This document shows, in pieces, positions 1 to 10,721 of a stretch of 64,000 bases of DNA. The notes under the pieces are model-generated. The model saw only the letters and a list, made by a program, of their open reading frames with translations. It was not told the origin of the DNA and ran no database searches. The DNA is taken from positions 274,806,848-274,870,847 of the forward strand of contig OY986435.1 of assembly GCA_963920525.1 (NCBI GenBank), in the 5' to 3' direction. Source of the DNA: Dichetophora obliterata. Lineage: Eukaryota > Arthropoda > Insecta > Diptera > Sciomyzidae. Positions within the stretch are counted from its first letter, which is position 1; each line of letters opens with the position of its first letter. The translations under genes and the position numbers were made by a program.

Positions 1-575
1 CCCTATTTTGTTATCATCAATACCCACACAAATATCTTCTGATACATCAATAAGTGCTGTTATATATCTTAGCTGTGCTCTAAAGCCTGACTGTCTGCCA
101 CTCAAAAGCTTATGATAACTAATAAATTTACTAATTTGTTTGTTTAGTATCAGCTCCAGAGCTTTTGAGAGATACGGTTAAATAGCTATCGGACAATATT
201 CATTAGGTGACTTGGGAATCGGTATGATCTTAGCTCGTTTTCAGATACTTGGAAATATGAGCGTGGTTATGACTGAGTTAAATAAGTGAGTAACGTAGGG
301 CAAAACTACAGGAAGAAGCACTTTTAAAAATGCAGGGTGGATCTCATTAATTCCCGTTGCAGTCGATTTTATTGCCAGAAAGCTCTGAACAACTTCATAT
401 TGGGTCACTCATTTAAACGAAAAACTTATACTTGGACAGAGAACACCAAATGAGTTAGCATAGGCGTTTTCATTAATCACCGGCAATGAAATATTTGCGA
501 ATTTTATATTGAGATCATTGACTTCCACGAATTCACAGCTGCCTTTAGAAAGTTTGCCAATACCAATCTTTCCAA
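1..575 (-). pseudogene. Non-LTR retrotransposon reverse transcriptase, N-terminal RT part (decayed)
   Basis: Read on the minus strand this stretch gives a nearly continuous LINE reverse transcriptase segment. In order it shows a linker ending in an ATGINEIHPAFLK-type block (the usual DGI..LLK region), a KRAKIIPIPKSPNEYCPI segment matching the conserved 'PIPK...YRPI' block, and an LSGRQSGFR block. It runs off the window edge at DICVGIDDNK. At least two stop codons interrupt it (before VTQYE and after PIAI). The enzyme would copy element RNA into DNA at a nicked target. The catalytic Asp blocks are not in this piece; the next block lies at 1484-1572 on the opposite strand. The clade is a Jockey/R1/CR1-type LINE and cannot be fixed by eye. 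Confidence 0.75.
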
Positions 576-1483
576 ATACCAAAAAAAAAAAGTTTATGAA
601 AAGTTTTAATTTAAACTGATTGGTTACTCTGATTTATATGTATATTGCAATCTCACCTGCACAATTCGACAGTCGATTTTTCAGGACAACAAACGTTCCT
701 TGTCATAACTAACGAAAAAAAATCAGCTGTTCACATTGAAATTTCTGATTGGATTTGTTTGTGCATTTTTTAATTACTTTTATAAATATACTAGCACGCC
801 ACTGTTGTCCGCGGCTTCGCTATTGACGTTTTTTTTATCAATCTCCCACTTCTTATTTTTCGCCTTGCACGAGGCTCATCAGTTTTTTTTGCACTGTGCT
901 AACTGGCACGTAGAGAAATAATAGAATAGAGAGAAACATGGATTTAATTGTAACTCTCGCAACAAAAACGCGTCAAAAGAAAACGAATAAGCAATGCATG
1001 GCAGTTTGGGTGATTTCTTAAAAAACTTAACTCTTTAATTGAGCAAACTTATTCTCAAATTTTGGAAAGGAAAACACCCCGAAACGAAATGATAACACAA
1101 ATATGATATTTTAAACTTTTTTCATAACAATCGTATACTGTATCCTCTTTCTCTCAAAAACGTTCAAGGGTTTTAGGATCACTCGGTATAAAGCCCTTCA
1201 CAAAATATAAAAATGTGCATGAGTGATCTAGAATCCACGCATCGAGTCAGTGGTATGTAGGATCAGCAGAAGCAGCTAATTCATGACCGACCTGCTTGTT
1301 GATAAATACTTCTTCGCGCATGAATTAGTATCAGCTTATTAATCATCCAGCAATATTACCGTTCGAACATGGCAAGGTGTCGTTGTCACACCATATCTTG
1401 TTCACACTCATTAAAAATTTCCTCACAACGCGTTTTTATGCCTTTAAAGCATGCACAGAAATTTGGTGCAAGAGAAAAAAGAG
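576..1483. other. AT-rich DNA without a recognised gene
   Basis: Short A- and T-runs. A 61-codon open frame at 736-921 has no recognisable motif and looks accidental. I see no repeat boundary here, although it separates the two halves of a split LINE. Confidence 0.5.
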
Positions 1484-1572
1484 ACGCTGATTTGTGTGGG
1501 TATTGATGATAACAACATAAGTTTTTTAGTCCTCTTGGACCATTCTAAGGCATTTGACTGTGTTGATCACTA
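1484..1572 (+). pseudogene. LINE reverse transcriptase fragment carrying the catalytic 'LDHSKAFD' block
   Basis: Plus-strand translation gives LICVGIDDNN followed by ISFLVLLDHSKAFDCVDH, the RT block with the first catalytic Asp (the usual LDxSKAFDxVxH). Its first ten residues repeat the last residues of the minus-strand RT fragment at 1-575 (ICVGIDDN), so the two fragments are adjoining parts of one ORF now in opposite orientation. The frame ends where the palindromic element at 1573 begins. Confidence 0.7.
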
Positions 1573-3006
1573 GGGCGTATCAAAAAATTTAGATCGTCTT
1601 CTAAGAGGTCTCAAAAGTTTCATAGGGTGATCAAGATCTCCCAAATAAAATTTTAAAAAAAAAATAAGGATTTCTTCCTCTCCCGCAAGGAAAAAGTTGT
1701 TTTTTAAGAACAACAGTAAAAATCACGATCTCAAAATTCTTTTATTTTTGAAAGAAGAACTACATATGTCTTAAAGTAAAAAAAAAAAAATAAATACTTT
1801 AACTGACAATACCCCTCCAAACACGATGCCTTTCTCGATTTTTACCCAAAAAATCTTGTGTTCGAAATTCGAAACTAAATATTCGAATCTAAAGGTACAT
1901 TCGAAGTAGGACAAAACTTTTGATTGCTATCTGATAGTCTAAATTTTGGCGGTTTTGATTATTATGTTGAGGTTTTTCTTATATTTGGCAAATTTATAAT
2001 TTTGCATATTTTTTGCATATGCATTTTCTTGTTTCTGAGAAATGTGTACTGCAATGCAATTTTTTAAATTTTTAAAAAAAAATGAATTTAAGGTTTTATA
2101 TCTCGGGCACCAGAAGTGGTACCAAAGATAATTTCCTTAGTTTAAAATGTTTCCGTTCTAGCATAAATTTCATTATTTCGTTACAACCTTCAAACTCAGC
2201 ATTCACAAAAATGTTATGCTAAATTTTTGAGTTTCTGAGCTTGACATTCGATGGGTCTCAATTGACTTAACAATTGTTGTTAAGAAGTGTTTTAATGAAA
2301 TAATAACCATAAAGGAGTAATGAACAAAATTGCTACATTTCATGCTTGAAGTAACTTTTTTTAAATATCAAAAAAGGAAAAAAATCGTGGCCTTTTCCTG
2401 CTGTTCTAAAAGAGATATTTTTAAACAGGGTTTCGTTTAAAACTATTTGCAGAGTTCGAATTGAGAAAATTATCTTCGGTACCGCTTCTAGTGCTCGAGA
2501 TATAAAACCTTATATTAATTTTTTGAAAAAGCTAAAAAATTGCATTCAAGTTTACATTTCTTAAAAACAAGAAAAATTCATATGCAAAAAATATGCAAAT
2601 AATGAGTTCGCCATATTAAAGTAAAGCCTTTACACTGCAATCAATATCACCAAAATTTAGATAGTCAGAAAACAATTAAAACTTCTGTGCTTTCTTGAGT
2701 GTGCCTTTAGATTCGAATATCCTTCACACAGGACCTTTTGGGTAAAAACCAAGAGTAGCATCGTGTTTGCCAAAATATTGTTAGTTAAAGTTTATATTTA
2801 CTTTTGCTTTTACACATATGTAGTTCTTCTTACAAAAATTAAAGCACTTTGAGATCGTGATTTTTTACTGTTTTTCTCAAAAAACAACTTTGTCCTTGCG
2901 GGAGAGGAAGACATCTTTATTTTTCCGTAAAATTTTATTTGGTAGATCTTGACCACCCTATGCAACTTTTGAGACCTCTTAGTTAATTTAATTTTTCGAT
3001 ACGCCC
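1573..3006. mobile_element. Palindromic long-TIR DNA element (TA target site)
   Basis: The termini are GGGCGTATCAAAAAATTTAG on the left and the inverse, starting GGGCGTATCGAAAAATT, on the right, each flanked by TA (1571-1572 and 3007-3008). The inverted arms are very long: about 1573-2135 pairs with about 2460-3006 at good but imperfect identity, including shared blocks such as CACGATCTCAAA and TATATCTCG. Only about 320 bp in the middle is unpaired. No transposase is visible, so it is non-autonomous. A TA duplication suggests mobilisation by a Tc1/mariner-type enzyme (inference). Related pieces lie at 4690-4901, 10308-10721 and 33304-33490. Confidence 0.75.
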
Positions 3007-4689
3007 TAACGACAATTCAAGTCGTGAATAAGGTGAATGTGTATATATTTTGTTATTTTTAACTAAACTAATTTTAAAGCAATAAACTAATATATCAACA
3101 AAATGCATATAAGTTATTCATTTAAAGTTTTTCATCGTCTTATTTGCCCAGAGAGCAAACGGTTGTATTAGGGGTCATTTCCCCCCTTTTCCTCCCTAGC
3201 TACAGGCCTGGCTAGAACTGATGCATGTTGAAAAAAAGGAATAAGTCAGTCGGTGTCCATGCGGGGAACATTTCAAGAATAGCGACAACTCTAATTCTAA
3301 ACTTTTGCGTATTATATAGATTTTTACTTCCTAAATCCAAATCTGATAAATTTTAAAACGTTTGCTATTGGTTTATGAGTTAAAGGCCTAAAAATCTGAA
3401 AAATGGTCTGAAAATCTTGCTGGTTTTATTCATTTGAAAAAATTTATATAAAATTTTTGTACTCTTATTTGAAAAGAAGAAAACTTGAAGGCTAAATAGT
3501 AATTAATGCAATTTTATGTAAGGATAAAGGAGACCTCACATTATTTAATTTACTAAATTACTAAAAATATTTGTTAGGAAAAAATTTTTGAATTGCTTGA
3601 AAAAAAAATTTGAATTTAAAGATGGTTTGGGCATGATACGAGAAAGATTCTTTGAAATATATATCATTTTCTTATGTGTACAAGCGTGTGTCAACCAGCA
3701 TATCATGATAACAAAATTAGTACCAAAAATCTCAGAAAATAGAATTATATAGGTTACATTTTCTTTATGTGCATTCTAGACTCCTTTTTGCCTTTCCCAA
3801 CCCCCCTAGAAAAAATCCTGCAGACGCCCTTGTATTTTTAGAAAAAAAGTATACCTCCAAAAAACGCTTCAGAGCAGGTAAAATGGAATATCGTTGTAAG
3901 TCCACATTGCGTTTTTATGTAATTGAATTGTTATTATGCATATAGATTTGTGTTGGCATATGCTTCTTTTCTTGCAAAAAAATTCAGCATAGGTTCAATA
4001 AAGGAACATTATTTTAAATTCTATTATAAAAACTGAAATTAACAAACAAACAGCTTTTTTAACATTTTTAATCGAATTGTGCGAGGTATACGATACCAGT
4101 TCTTCAAATAGAACCCATTCAATTAAGTGATGAAAAGACAAAGGATATCCTTGCAATGACTTCATATTGGCCTGAAAAGTACTCGGAGTTCTATACATCA
4201 ATCTGCAATTAAATTAAGAAAGCTATTAACTTTGTGTTCGAAAGCAAACAAATATATTTTGTTACAGGTTTCAAAATATTTTATTTTAAGTTCTTCAAAT
4301 GAATATTTGTTTTTGTTATTAAGGGTTTTTTCAAAAATAAATTTTTAATTTCTAACAGTTACATTTCATTTAACGAAAAGGATTCAATCAAATATGTCTT
4401 CTTATATGGGCATGCTTTAATTGCACGAATAATGTTGGAATAACGTTTTAACAACCAATAGGTTTTGGATATGTAACATTTTTCCATTTTAAACATTAAT
4501 AATACTTAATTTACTAACCAAATATTATTATTAAACAATTTTTTGTACTTAAATAGTTTATTTACCTAAGTTTTTCCATAATGTATTAAAAACAAGTATC
4601 TAGAAGTTGTCTGCCGAATTTATAACGTTTTGTAGGTTTTGTGAATAATTTACTTTTTGTCGCTTAAAACGTTATTTGCGGCTGGGCTT
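3007..4689. other. AT-rich DNA, no gene recognised
   Basis: There are two C-rich patches, near 3180-3205 (CCCCCC followed by CCTCCCTAGCTACAGGCCTG) and near 3800-3832 (CCCCCCTAG...CTGCAGACGCCCTT). They look like ends of old DNA transposons but do not pair with each other as inverted repeats. The 68-codon frame at 3995-4201 has no motif. Confidence 0.4.
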
Positions 4690-4901
4690 CAATTGTTGTT
4701 AAGAAATGCTTTAAAAAACAATGAATATAAAAGAGATATGAAAAATTTTTTAAATTTCATGTCAGAAAGAATTTTTTTTTTAATATCAAAATAGGCACAA
4801 AAATTTTCTCTTTTCCTGGTGTTTTAAACATATATTTTTAAACAGGGTTCCGTTCAGAAAAATTTGAAGAATCCAAATTGAGAAAACTATCCTTGGTACC
4901 A
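4690..4901. mobile_element. Fragment of the palindromic TA element (central part)
   Basis: This closely resembles the centre and inner right arm of the element at 1573-3006 (about 2245-2480 there). Shared pieces are CAATTGTTGTTAAGAA, TTTTTAAACAGGGTT and GAGAAAA.TATC.T.GGTACC. The homology stops exactly where hAT-like terminal sequence begins. The outer left arm is missing. Confidence 0.6.
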
Positions 4902-6496
4902 CTGCACTGTAAAATAACTTAATTTCTTATTTGTACTCAATTATTTTCTATAAATATATAAATAAAAAACACTATTGGACTGACAAATACTACGTATTGG
5001 TGTTTGAAAAAAAAAACACAATTACTTGGTATTTGAAAAAGTAAATACAAATACCAATACTTGAGTTTTTGTAGAGCTGAATTTTCAAATACTTGCAAAT
5101 ACTATTTAAAAGTATTTAGTAACTACTTTCAAATACTTCAGTTCAACATACTGTTCAACATTCATTTCAAAAGTTCAACATTCAGTTCAAATATTTAGTC
5201 AGCATTGAATGTAACGTACCTTTTTTATTTTTATATGCATGCTAGCGAAAAAAAAAACCAAAACAAGAAAGAAAAAACACATAAGTACTATCAATATAAG
5301 TATACCGAAACAAAAAAAAAAACACAAAAATACTTATATATAATTAATTTAAATAGCTTTCAATTTTTTTAATATGTTGTGATCAACAGAACTAATTTCT
5401 CAAAAGAGAAATCGGTGAGGCTTTGTCTTCTGGAGTCATTGACCATGCCGGCAAACGAGAACAACTGCTCTACTGTTGTGGAAGAAGTTAAAGGCGTATT
5501 CGTTTTAATGCAATATCGGGTACTTTTTCAGCATTTCAGCATTTGTGTCCTGGTCGCAGAAATATTTAAAAACGTCGTCCTCAACAGTTTTGGCAATAGC
5601 AAACGAAGTTTGTGAATTAGAGACACCAAATGTTTGTTCATAACTGAGCTCTATATAAAAAAAAATTTTAATGGATGGCCAAAAATAATAATGAATATGT
5701 TACCAGTATCGTCAAAGTTGTAAGAATCTGTCTTATAGCTCTGGGTGCTTTGCGAAACGAGAATTTGATCGCCGTCTAACGTCTGCGCTTGTTGAATTGC
5801 TGCAGCAATAACAATTTGTGAATGTCCTCAATCGTCCGGCCGTGTGGCGATACTTTTGCCAAAGGGTTGAACCACCGCAATTTCATGTCTAGGCACTATA
5901 CAGAGGAGACTATTGCATGATTTATATCTTCCTTTAGTTCAAAATACGACAAAAATCGTTGCTTGAGCTTGATTCCCATTTCAGCTGCAGCCCATTTTAA
6001 TTCCTCTGTCGCAATTGAAGAAATAGCTTTTTTCAACTTAATGGCAAGTGAAACTAATGATGGAAGCAGACAACCGAAAACTAAATTCCCCTCCCTTTGC
6101 AAAAAATCTATTGTTTTTGCAACTGTAGCCATTAACAGCCGATAGTCATCAAGATATTGTAGAGCAGTTATAGTGAAGCTGATCTCTATACTCAAATTAC
6201 CGCATAACTCGCCAAGCTTCTCTTTATGAGAAAAAAGACGGCAAATCGCATCATAGGTGGAGTTCCATCTCGTTACTACTGGGGTAAGTAAAGATGAACT
6301 CAACACCGAAACTATAATTTTGGTTGATTTGGGGTAGTTGCATTTCCGCCACAAAAATAATTCAATGAATAGGTATTTTTTAGAATTGTCTCATTCAAAA
6401 ATCAGTAGTACCTTCGCATGTTTTTCTTTTAAAAAGTTATTGGCAGATATAATTTTAATGAAGTCTGTCAAGGCAAGCAAATTTAACGTATGACCT

Positions 6497-7826
6497 CTAC
6501 TCTCATAAATATAACGAAAGCACTTTTATTATCGGTTATCGACTACGGACTTCAGGTCTACGGAGAGTGTGCAAAAAGTGTCATCAAGCAACTAAATGGA
6601 CCATACCACGTAGCTATCCGGAAAAGTCTACGCGCCTTCCCCACTACCCCGATAAGAAATATGTTGGCAGAATCAGGATTAGAGACTATCTCCGCTCGAC
6701 AAAAAAAATTTATCTACCATCTTATTCCAAAACTCTACATATCCAATAATGTAATTTTACTAAAAGATGCAACAAATGTCACAACTCGAAAAAGAGAAAT
6801 GAAGCGTTCGTAAGCTATTTATAATGCAGTGAAAGCAGCAAAAATGTTACCGTTCCCTCTCCGCCCTTCGCGCTGTTACTTCAATAAGACGCCCCCTTGG
6901 GAAGCAGTCAGTTCATCTTTTATAAATACCTTACTTTGTCATCCGAAGTTAACTACAAGCACTGAAACGTACCAAAAATTATATATTGAAGAGAAATCCA
7001 TACGCAAAAGAAACGGATGGAATTTCATATTTACTGATGGTTCAAAAGACAATAATTTCACTTCATTTGCTGTCGTTTCAGAAAATGGAAGCATTATTAA
7101 AAAGGGACTCTTGTTCCCTCATTGTTCTATTTTTTCAGCAGAACTTTTTGCCATCGACGTAGCTACCACATACGCCACTACAAAAAAAGGAAAATATATT
7201 ATCTGTACCGATAGCAAATCTTCAGTCACCGCACTACAGAACATTAAAAACAGCAAACCATTGATATCCAAAATTAGAGACAAGATTTTACAACACAACA
7301 AAAAAGTTAAAATTATGTGGATTCCTGGACACAGCAGTATCCAAGGTAACGAACATGCTGACGCACAAGCAAAAGTAGCTTGCAAATCTCCAACATTTTT
7401 TTTCGAACTTAACTTGAAGTCGGATATATTAAACTTCATAAAAAACTATCTGGATAACCGTAGACTACAGGAATGGAAAACATATCTGCATCACTACTCC
7501 AATGTTAACAGCTATCCCACCAAACCCGAACTTCCAGCAACCTTTTCAACACAAGAACTCAAAGATTTTACTCAAAACGGCTGGGCCATACCAAGATGAC
7601 CCACGAACATCTCCTTCTCGGAAACCCTCCACCAATTTGCAGCCTCTGCGGATCTTGCCCACTCTCCGTAACCCACATTCTTAACGACTGTCCAAACATA
7701 TCTAACATAAGGCGTAGTATTTTCAAGAACAATAAACCTACAGATCTATTAAAAAATACAACAATTCAAAATATAACATCATTTAATAATTTCATATCCC
7801 AATGTAACTTGTCATATAAAATATAA
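6497..7826 (+). pseudogene. I-clade ORF2 C-terminus: RT thumb, RNase H, CCHC-like tail
   Basis: The C-terminal end of the RT is first (IDYGLQVYGECAKS, then YHVAIRKSLRAFPTTPI, characteristic of I-type ORF2). A stop at 6811-6813 interrupts an otherwise continuous frame. A ribonuclease H domain follows at about 7030-7380 with all four acidic positions visible: FTDGSK, SAELFAID, CTDSKSS and GNEHADAQAK. RNase H removes the RNA strand during reverse transcription. A frameshift near 7595 moves to the frame carrying a CSLCG...THILNDC finger (7596-7826). The single stop and single frameshift suggest a fairly recent insertion. Confidence 0.8.
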
Positions 7827-8061
7827 TCATAAAAAAAATCTTGTAAACCGGTTTATTCGAACATCATTACACACACAATGTATATTACTTATATTTTATA
7901 TTTTGTATATTTTATTCATTATCCTCTTAAAGACAAAACTCTGTTTAAATAATAACAATTAATTCACCAACTGGCCGATAACCTTTGTTGCTCATGCCGT
8001 ACAAATATAGTAATATAATTATTTATAATTGTATTTCTAACAAATAAATAAATAAATAAAT
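6497..8061 (+). mobile_element. 5'-truncated I-clade LINE insertion with 18-bp target duplication
   Basis: An 18-bp direct repeat AAATTTAACGTATGACCT flanks the element at 6479-6496 and 8062-8079. The body carries the C-terminal part of an I-type ORF2 and ends in a (TAAA)n run at 8042-8061, as the I factor group ends in TAA-rich repeats rather than poly(A). Length is about 1.57 kb, so the endonuclease and most of the RT are missing through 5' truncation. It entered the hAT transposase inside the CAGHTLNL codons. Confidence 0.85.
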
Positions 8062-9292
8062 AAATTTAACGTATGACCTGCGCATCGAATATATAATGGC
8101 ACAAGATAGGCGTCTACTGGCTTAGGGTAGTCCTCGATATCGTCGTTTTCAGTGATTTTGCTTTTATTTTGTTCTTATGCAGTCAATTCTATATTCCTTA
8201 AATGCTTTAATGAAATTGATGCATTGCCAGTTACTGTTGCCACAATTTTAGCTGCACTCAATTCAAAGTCATCGTTAATGCCTTTCATTACATCCAAAAT
8301 CCGAAGATAAGTATGCTCCCCTGAAAATGGTTTGCACGCCAATTCTAGCGACTTCCTTCGCATTCCTTCGTCAAGCCAATGGCAAGTGTATCCAAAGAAA
8401 CTGCGATGTTTGGTTGACCATATGTCCGCTGTGGTGGATACGTATTTATTTTGGCGTATAACTTTTTTCATGTATGCAACTGTTCGACTATATGGTCCGT
8501 CCCTCCAACAATTTAATGAGTTTCCGACGGCTCATAGCTCGCAGCCTAGTCCCATGAAACAAACTTCGAAATTAAGCTCTCTCTCTACTGTGCAAAGAGG
8601 TGCAGCGGAATCTATTATAAATGTAACAACTTTCTCGTCGAAAGAAATTTCGGAACGCTGCACAGACTCGTAAGATGAACTACTGCTCTTGTATGCTTCA
8701 TACTGATTTGGATGTTTATTCCGCAAGTGCTTGATGAAATTGAAGTTTGCATTCTTATGTGCTATTAATACTTCCTCAATATCTTCGAAATATTGAAATG
8801 TCTTTGAACGTCATTTCTACATTTTTCCGGGGTTTCATGCTGCGTCGTGGCAGCTGTACGCTTTTTTCCTTTTCTCCGCGGCGAATGACTAGAAACCCAA
8901 TCTGCGTCTCTTACCGAATCGTCTGAATCGAAATCTTGGTCAGATACATTATTCTCGATGTCTTCAGAACTCATTTTTACTTTTTAGTCAATTAACTAAT
9001 TTAATAAGCTAATTTTAATAGTTGCAGACAGAAATGAATACAAAAAACAATATTTGTAAACGACACGATTAGCACAAACGCACTTCTTAGTTGAAGCAAA
9101 CTAAAATAAGAATAACACTTGACCGGTTTATCATTCAAAAAAATTAGGCTTGCGCAGTAACTATGTAAACATAATGTGTAATCAATTGCAATATGCATCA
9201 TGCGATCGAAAATGTGCATACGTCCCTTTTATTGTTTCATTTTTTTTTCGGTATTCGAGCCATATCCGCACAAAAAGCTTAAGCGCCATTTC

Positions 9293-9451
9293 GAAAATTT
9301 TACATAAGAAGGTTTTTTTAATTATCTCTGTTGTATTAAATGGTATTTATGTGGAAATACGGTATGTAACAGTTGCTTATATACTAAATTCCACATTAAT
9401 AGCATTTAATACAACAGAGATGATAAAAAAACCTTCTTCTGTAAAATTTTC
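9293..9451. repeat. Long imperfect hairpin (about 60-bp arms)
   Basis: Left arm 9293-9354 (GAAAATTTTACATAAGAAGG...) pairs with right arm about 9390-9451 around a loop of about 36 nt; only about six mismatches are visible. It lies inside the hAT element, upstream of its transposase. It could be a small MITE or a hairpin-RNA source. No target duplication is visible. Confidence 0.7.
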
Positions 9452-9760
9452 TGTAAAATGTGTTTTAATAAATAAAATTACTTGCTAAAAAAATAAAAAG
9501 GTTAACATTCAATGTTAAATAAGTATTTACTGAAGTATTTGAAAGTATTTACTAAATACTTTTAAATTGTATTTGCAAGTATTTGAAAATTCAGCTCTAC
9601 AAAAACTCATGTATTGGTATTTGTATTTACTTATTCAAATACCAAGTATTTGTGTTTTTTTTCAAATACCAATACGTTATATTTGTATTTGGTATATACT
9701 TTTCAATTACTTAGGTATTTCGATTCGGATTTGTATTTGTATTTAAAAATCACAGGTCTG

Positions 9761-10307
9761 ATGTCTAGTTTTTAAACAGGCTTTTTTTATATTTGCGTTG
9801 TAATAAAGTACCACTATATTAAGTAAAAACAGTGACAACAATCGATCCTAAGGATTTAAAGATATAAGCAATAATATGTTCTGGCATTACGTTACACAAA
9901 ACGGAAGTGATTTTTGACTTGGACTGCAAAATTGCAAAACTCTCTGAATTGGGCATGACTTTTTGTACACAACTTTTGGAATACAAAAGTTTTTAGAAGG
10001 GTTTAAAATAACAAAAGTTTATTTTCCAAGTGATCAAAAATATAAATCTTCTTTGTTTTTTTTTATTACGCTTTTTGATCTGGCGTTCCGTTGCTGGCTT
10101 TACGTTACTTAAATTTCCAATGTTGTTAAATTGGGTAATTAAGTAATTAGGTAGTTAAGTAATTATGTAAATTAGTTATTAAAAAACAAATTTAATATAT
10201 TGTTCTTTCCCTGCCTCATACATTTTTTCATTATCTTTTGCCAATGCTTTCCATTTTCCATTTTTTTTGTTTTATCACGGTAGACTTTTCTGTGGAAATG
10301 CCCATAT
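9761..10307. other. Non-coding stretch between the hAT end and the palindromic-element arm
   Basis: It contains the dispersed repeat at 10131-10254 and AT-rich sequence. It begins TTTTTAAACAGGC, a word also in the palindromic family, so part may be diverged sequence of that family. Confidence 0.4.
10131..10254 (+). repeat. Uninterrupted copy of a dispersed repeat
   Basis: TTGGGTAATTAAGTAATTAG through CCAATGCTTTCCATTTT. A second copy in the window (21251-21318 plus 22588-22642) is split by a mariner, so this copy shows the pre-insertion state. Confidence 0.65.
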
Positions 10308-10721
10308 GTGAAAAATATTCAAATTAATATTTCGCCAAATTTAAGGAAAACGTTAACACTTCAATCAATATCAACAAAGTTTAGACAATCAGATAACAAT
10401 CAAAAGTTCTGTGCTATCTCATGTGTACCTTTAGATTCGAAAATCCTTCTCACGGGACACTGGATTAAAATTGATTGCGGCATCGTATTTGTGAAAATAC
10501 TGTTTGTCAATGTCTATATTACTTTTTGCTTTAAGACATGTGTAGTTTTTCTTACAAAAATCAAAGCATTTTGAGACCGTTATTTATTTTTGTCATAAAA
10601 AAACTTTGTCCTTGCGGGAGAGCAATACATCCTTTTTTCCTAAAATTTTTTTGGTGATATTGACAACCCCATGCAATTCATGTGACCTCTTAGAATACGA
10701 TCTTAATTTTTAGATACGCCC
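10308..10721. mobile_element. Right arm of a palindromic TA element
   Basis: This matches 2590-3006 of the complete copy along its length (for example CTTTGTCCTTGCGGGAGAG and GATACGCCC at the tip, followed by TA at 10722-10723). It may be the other half of the fragment at 4690-4901, separated by the hAT insertion and other sequence, or an independent copy. Confidence 0.65.

Larger units (their letters stand above)
5375..8974 (-). pseudogene. hAT transposase pseudogene (BED finger, hAT core, C-terminal dimerisation tail)
   Basis: Cut-and-paste transposase, read on the minus strand in several frames. The acidic N-terminus starts at 8974 (MSSEDIENNVSDQDFDSDDS). Part of a BED-type zinc finger lies near 8730 (NFNFIKHLRNKHPNQYEAYK, with the zinc-binding H...H pair). 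The core follows at 8471-8175 (TADIWSTKHRSFFGYTCHW, then KIVATVTGNA). The hallmark hAT motif CAGHTLNL is split by the I-element insertion. The frame resumes at 6354-5896 (VTRWNSTYDAICRL). A C-terminal FAGMVNDSRRQSL segment near 5380-5450 matches the hAT dimerisation tail. Multiple stops and frameshifts make it inactive. The gene order and motifs are clear; the hAT subfamily is not assigned. Confidence 0.75.
4902..9760 (-). mobile_element. hAT-superfamily DNA transposon, decayed, with a nested LINE
   Basis: Ends: about CTGCACTGTAAAAT on the left and the inverse of CAGACCTGTGATTT on the right, with long subterminal inverted stretches built from repeats of AAATACTTGCAAATAC and similar words (about 4980-5160 and 9500-9740). 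Such arrays are typical of hAT transposase-binding regions. A broken hAT transposase runs on the minus strand between them. No matching 8-bp target duplication can be read, so the boundaries are approximate. An I-clade LINE sits inside at 6497-8061 and a strong hairpin at 9293-9451. Confidence 0.65.

Noticed and set aside
736..921. 61-codon open frame with hydrophobic start
   Set aside because: Produced by T-rich DNA; no motif, no context and no similar frame elsewhere.
3180..3832. C-rich patches that look like two ends of one hAT element
   Set aside because: Both patches have the same orientation, do not pair as inverted repeats, and no 8-bp duplication is visible.
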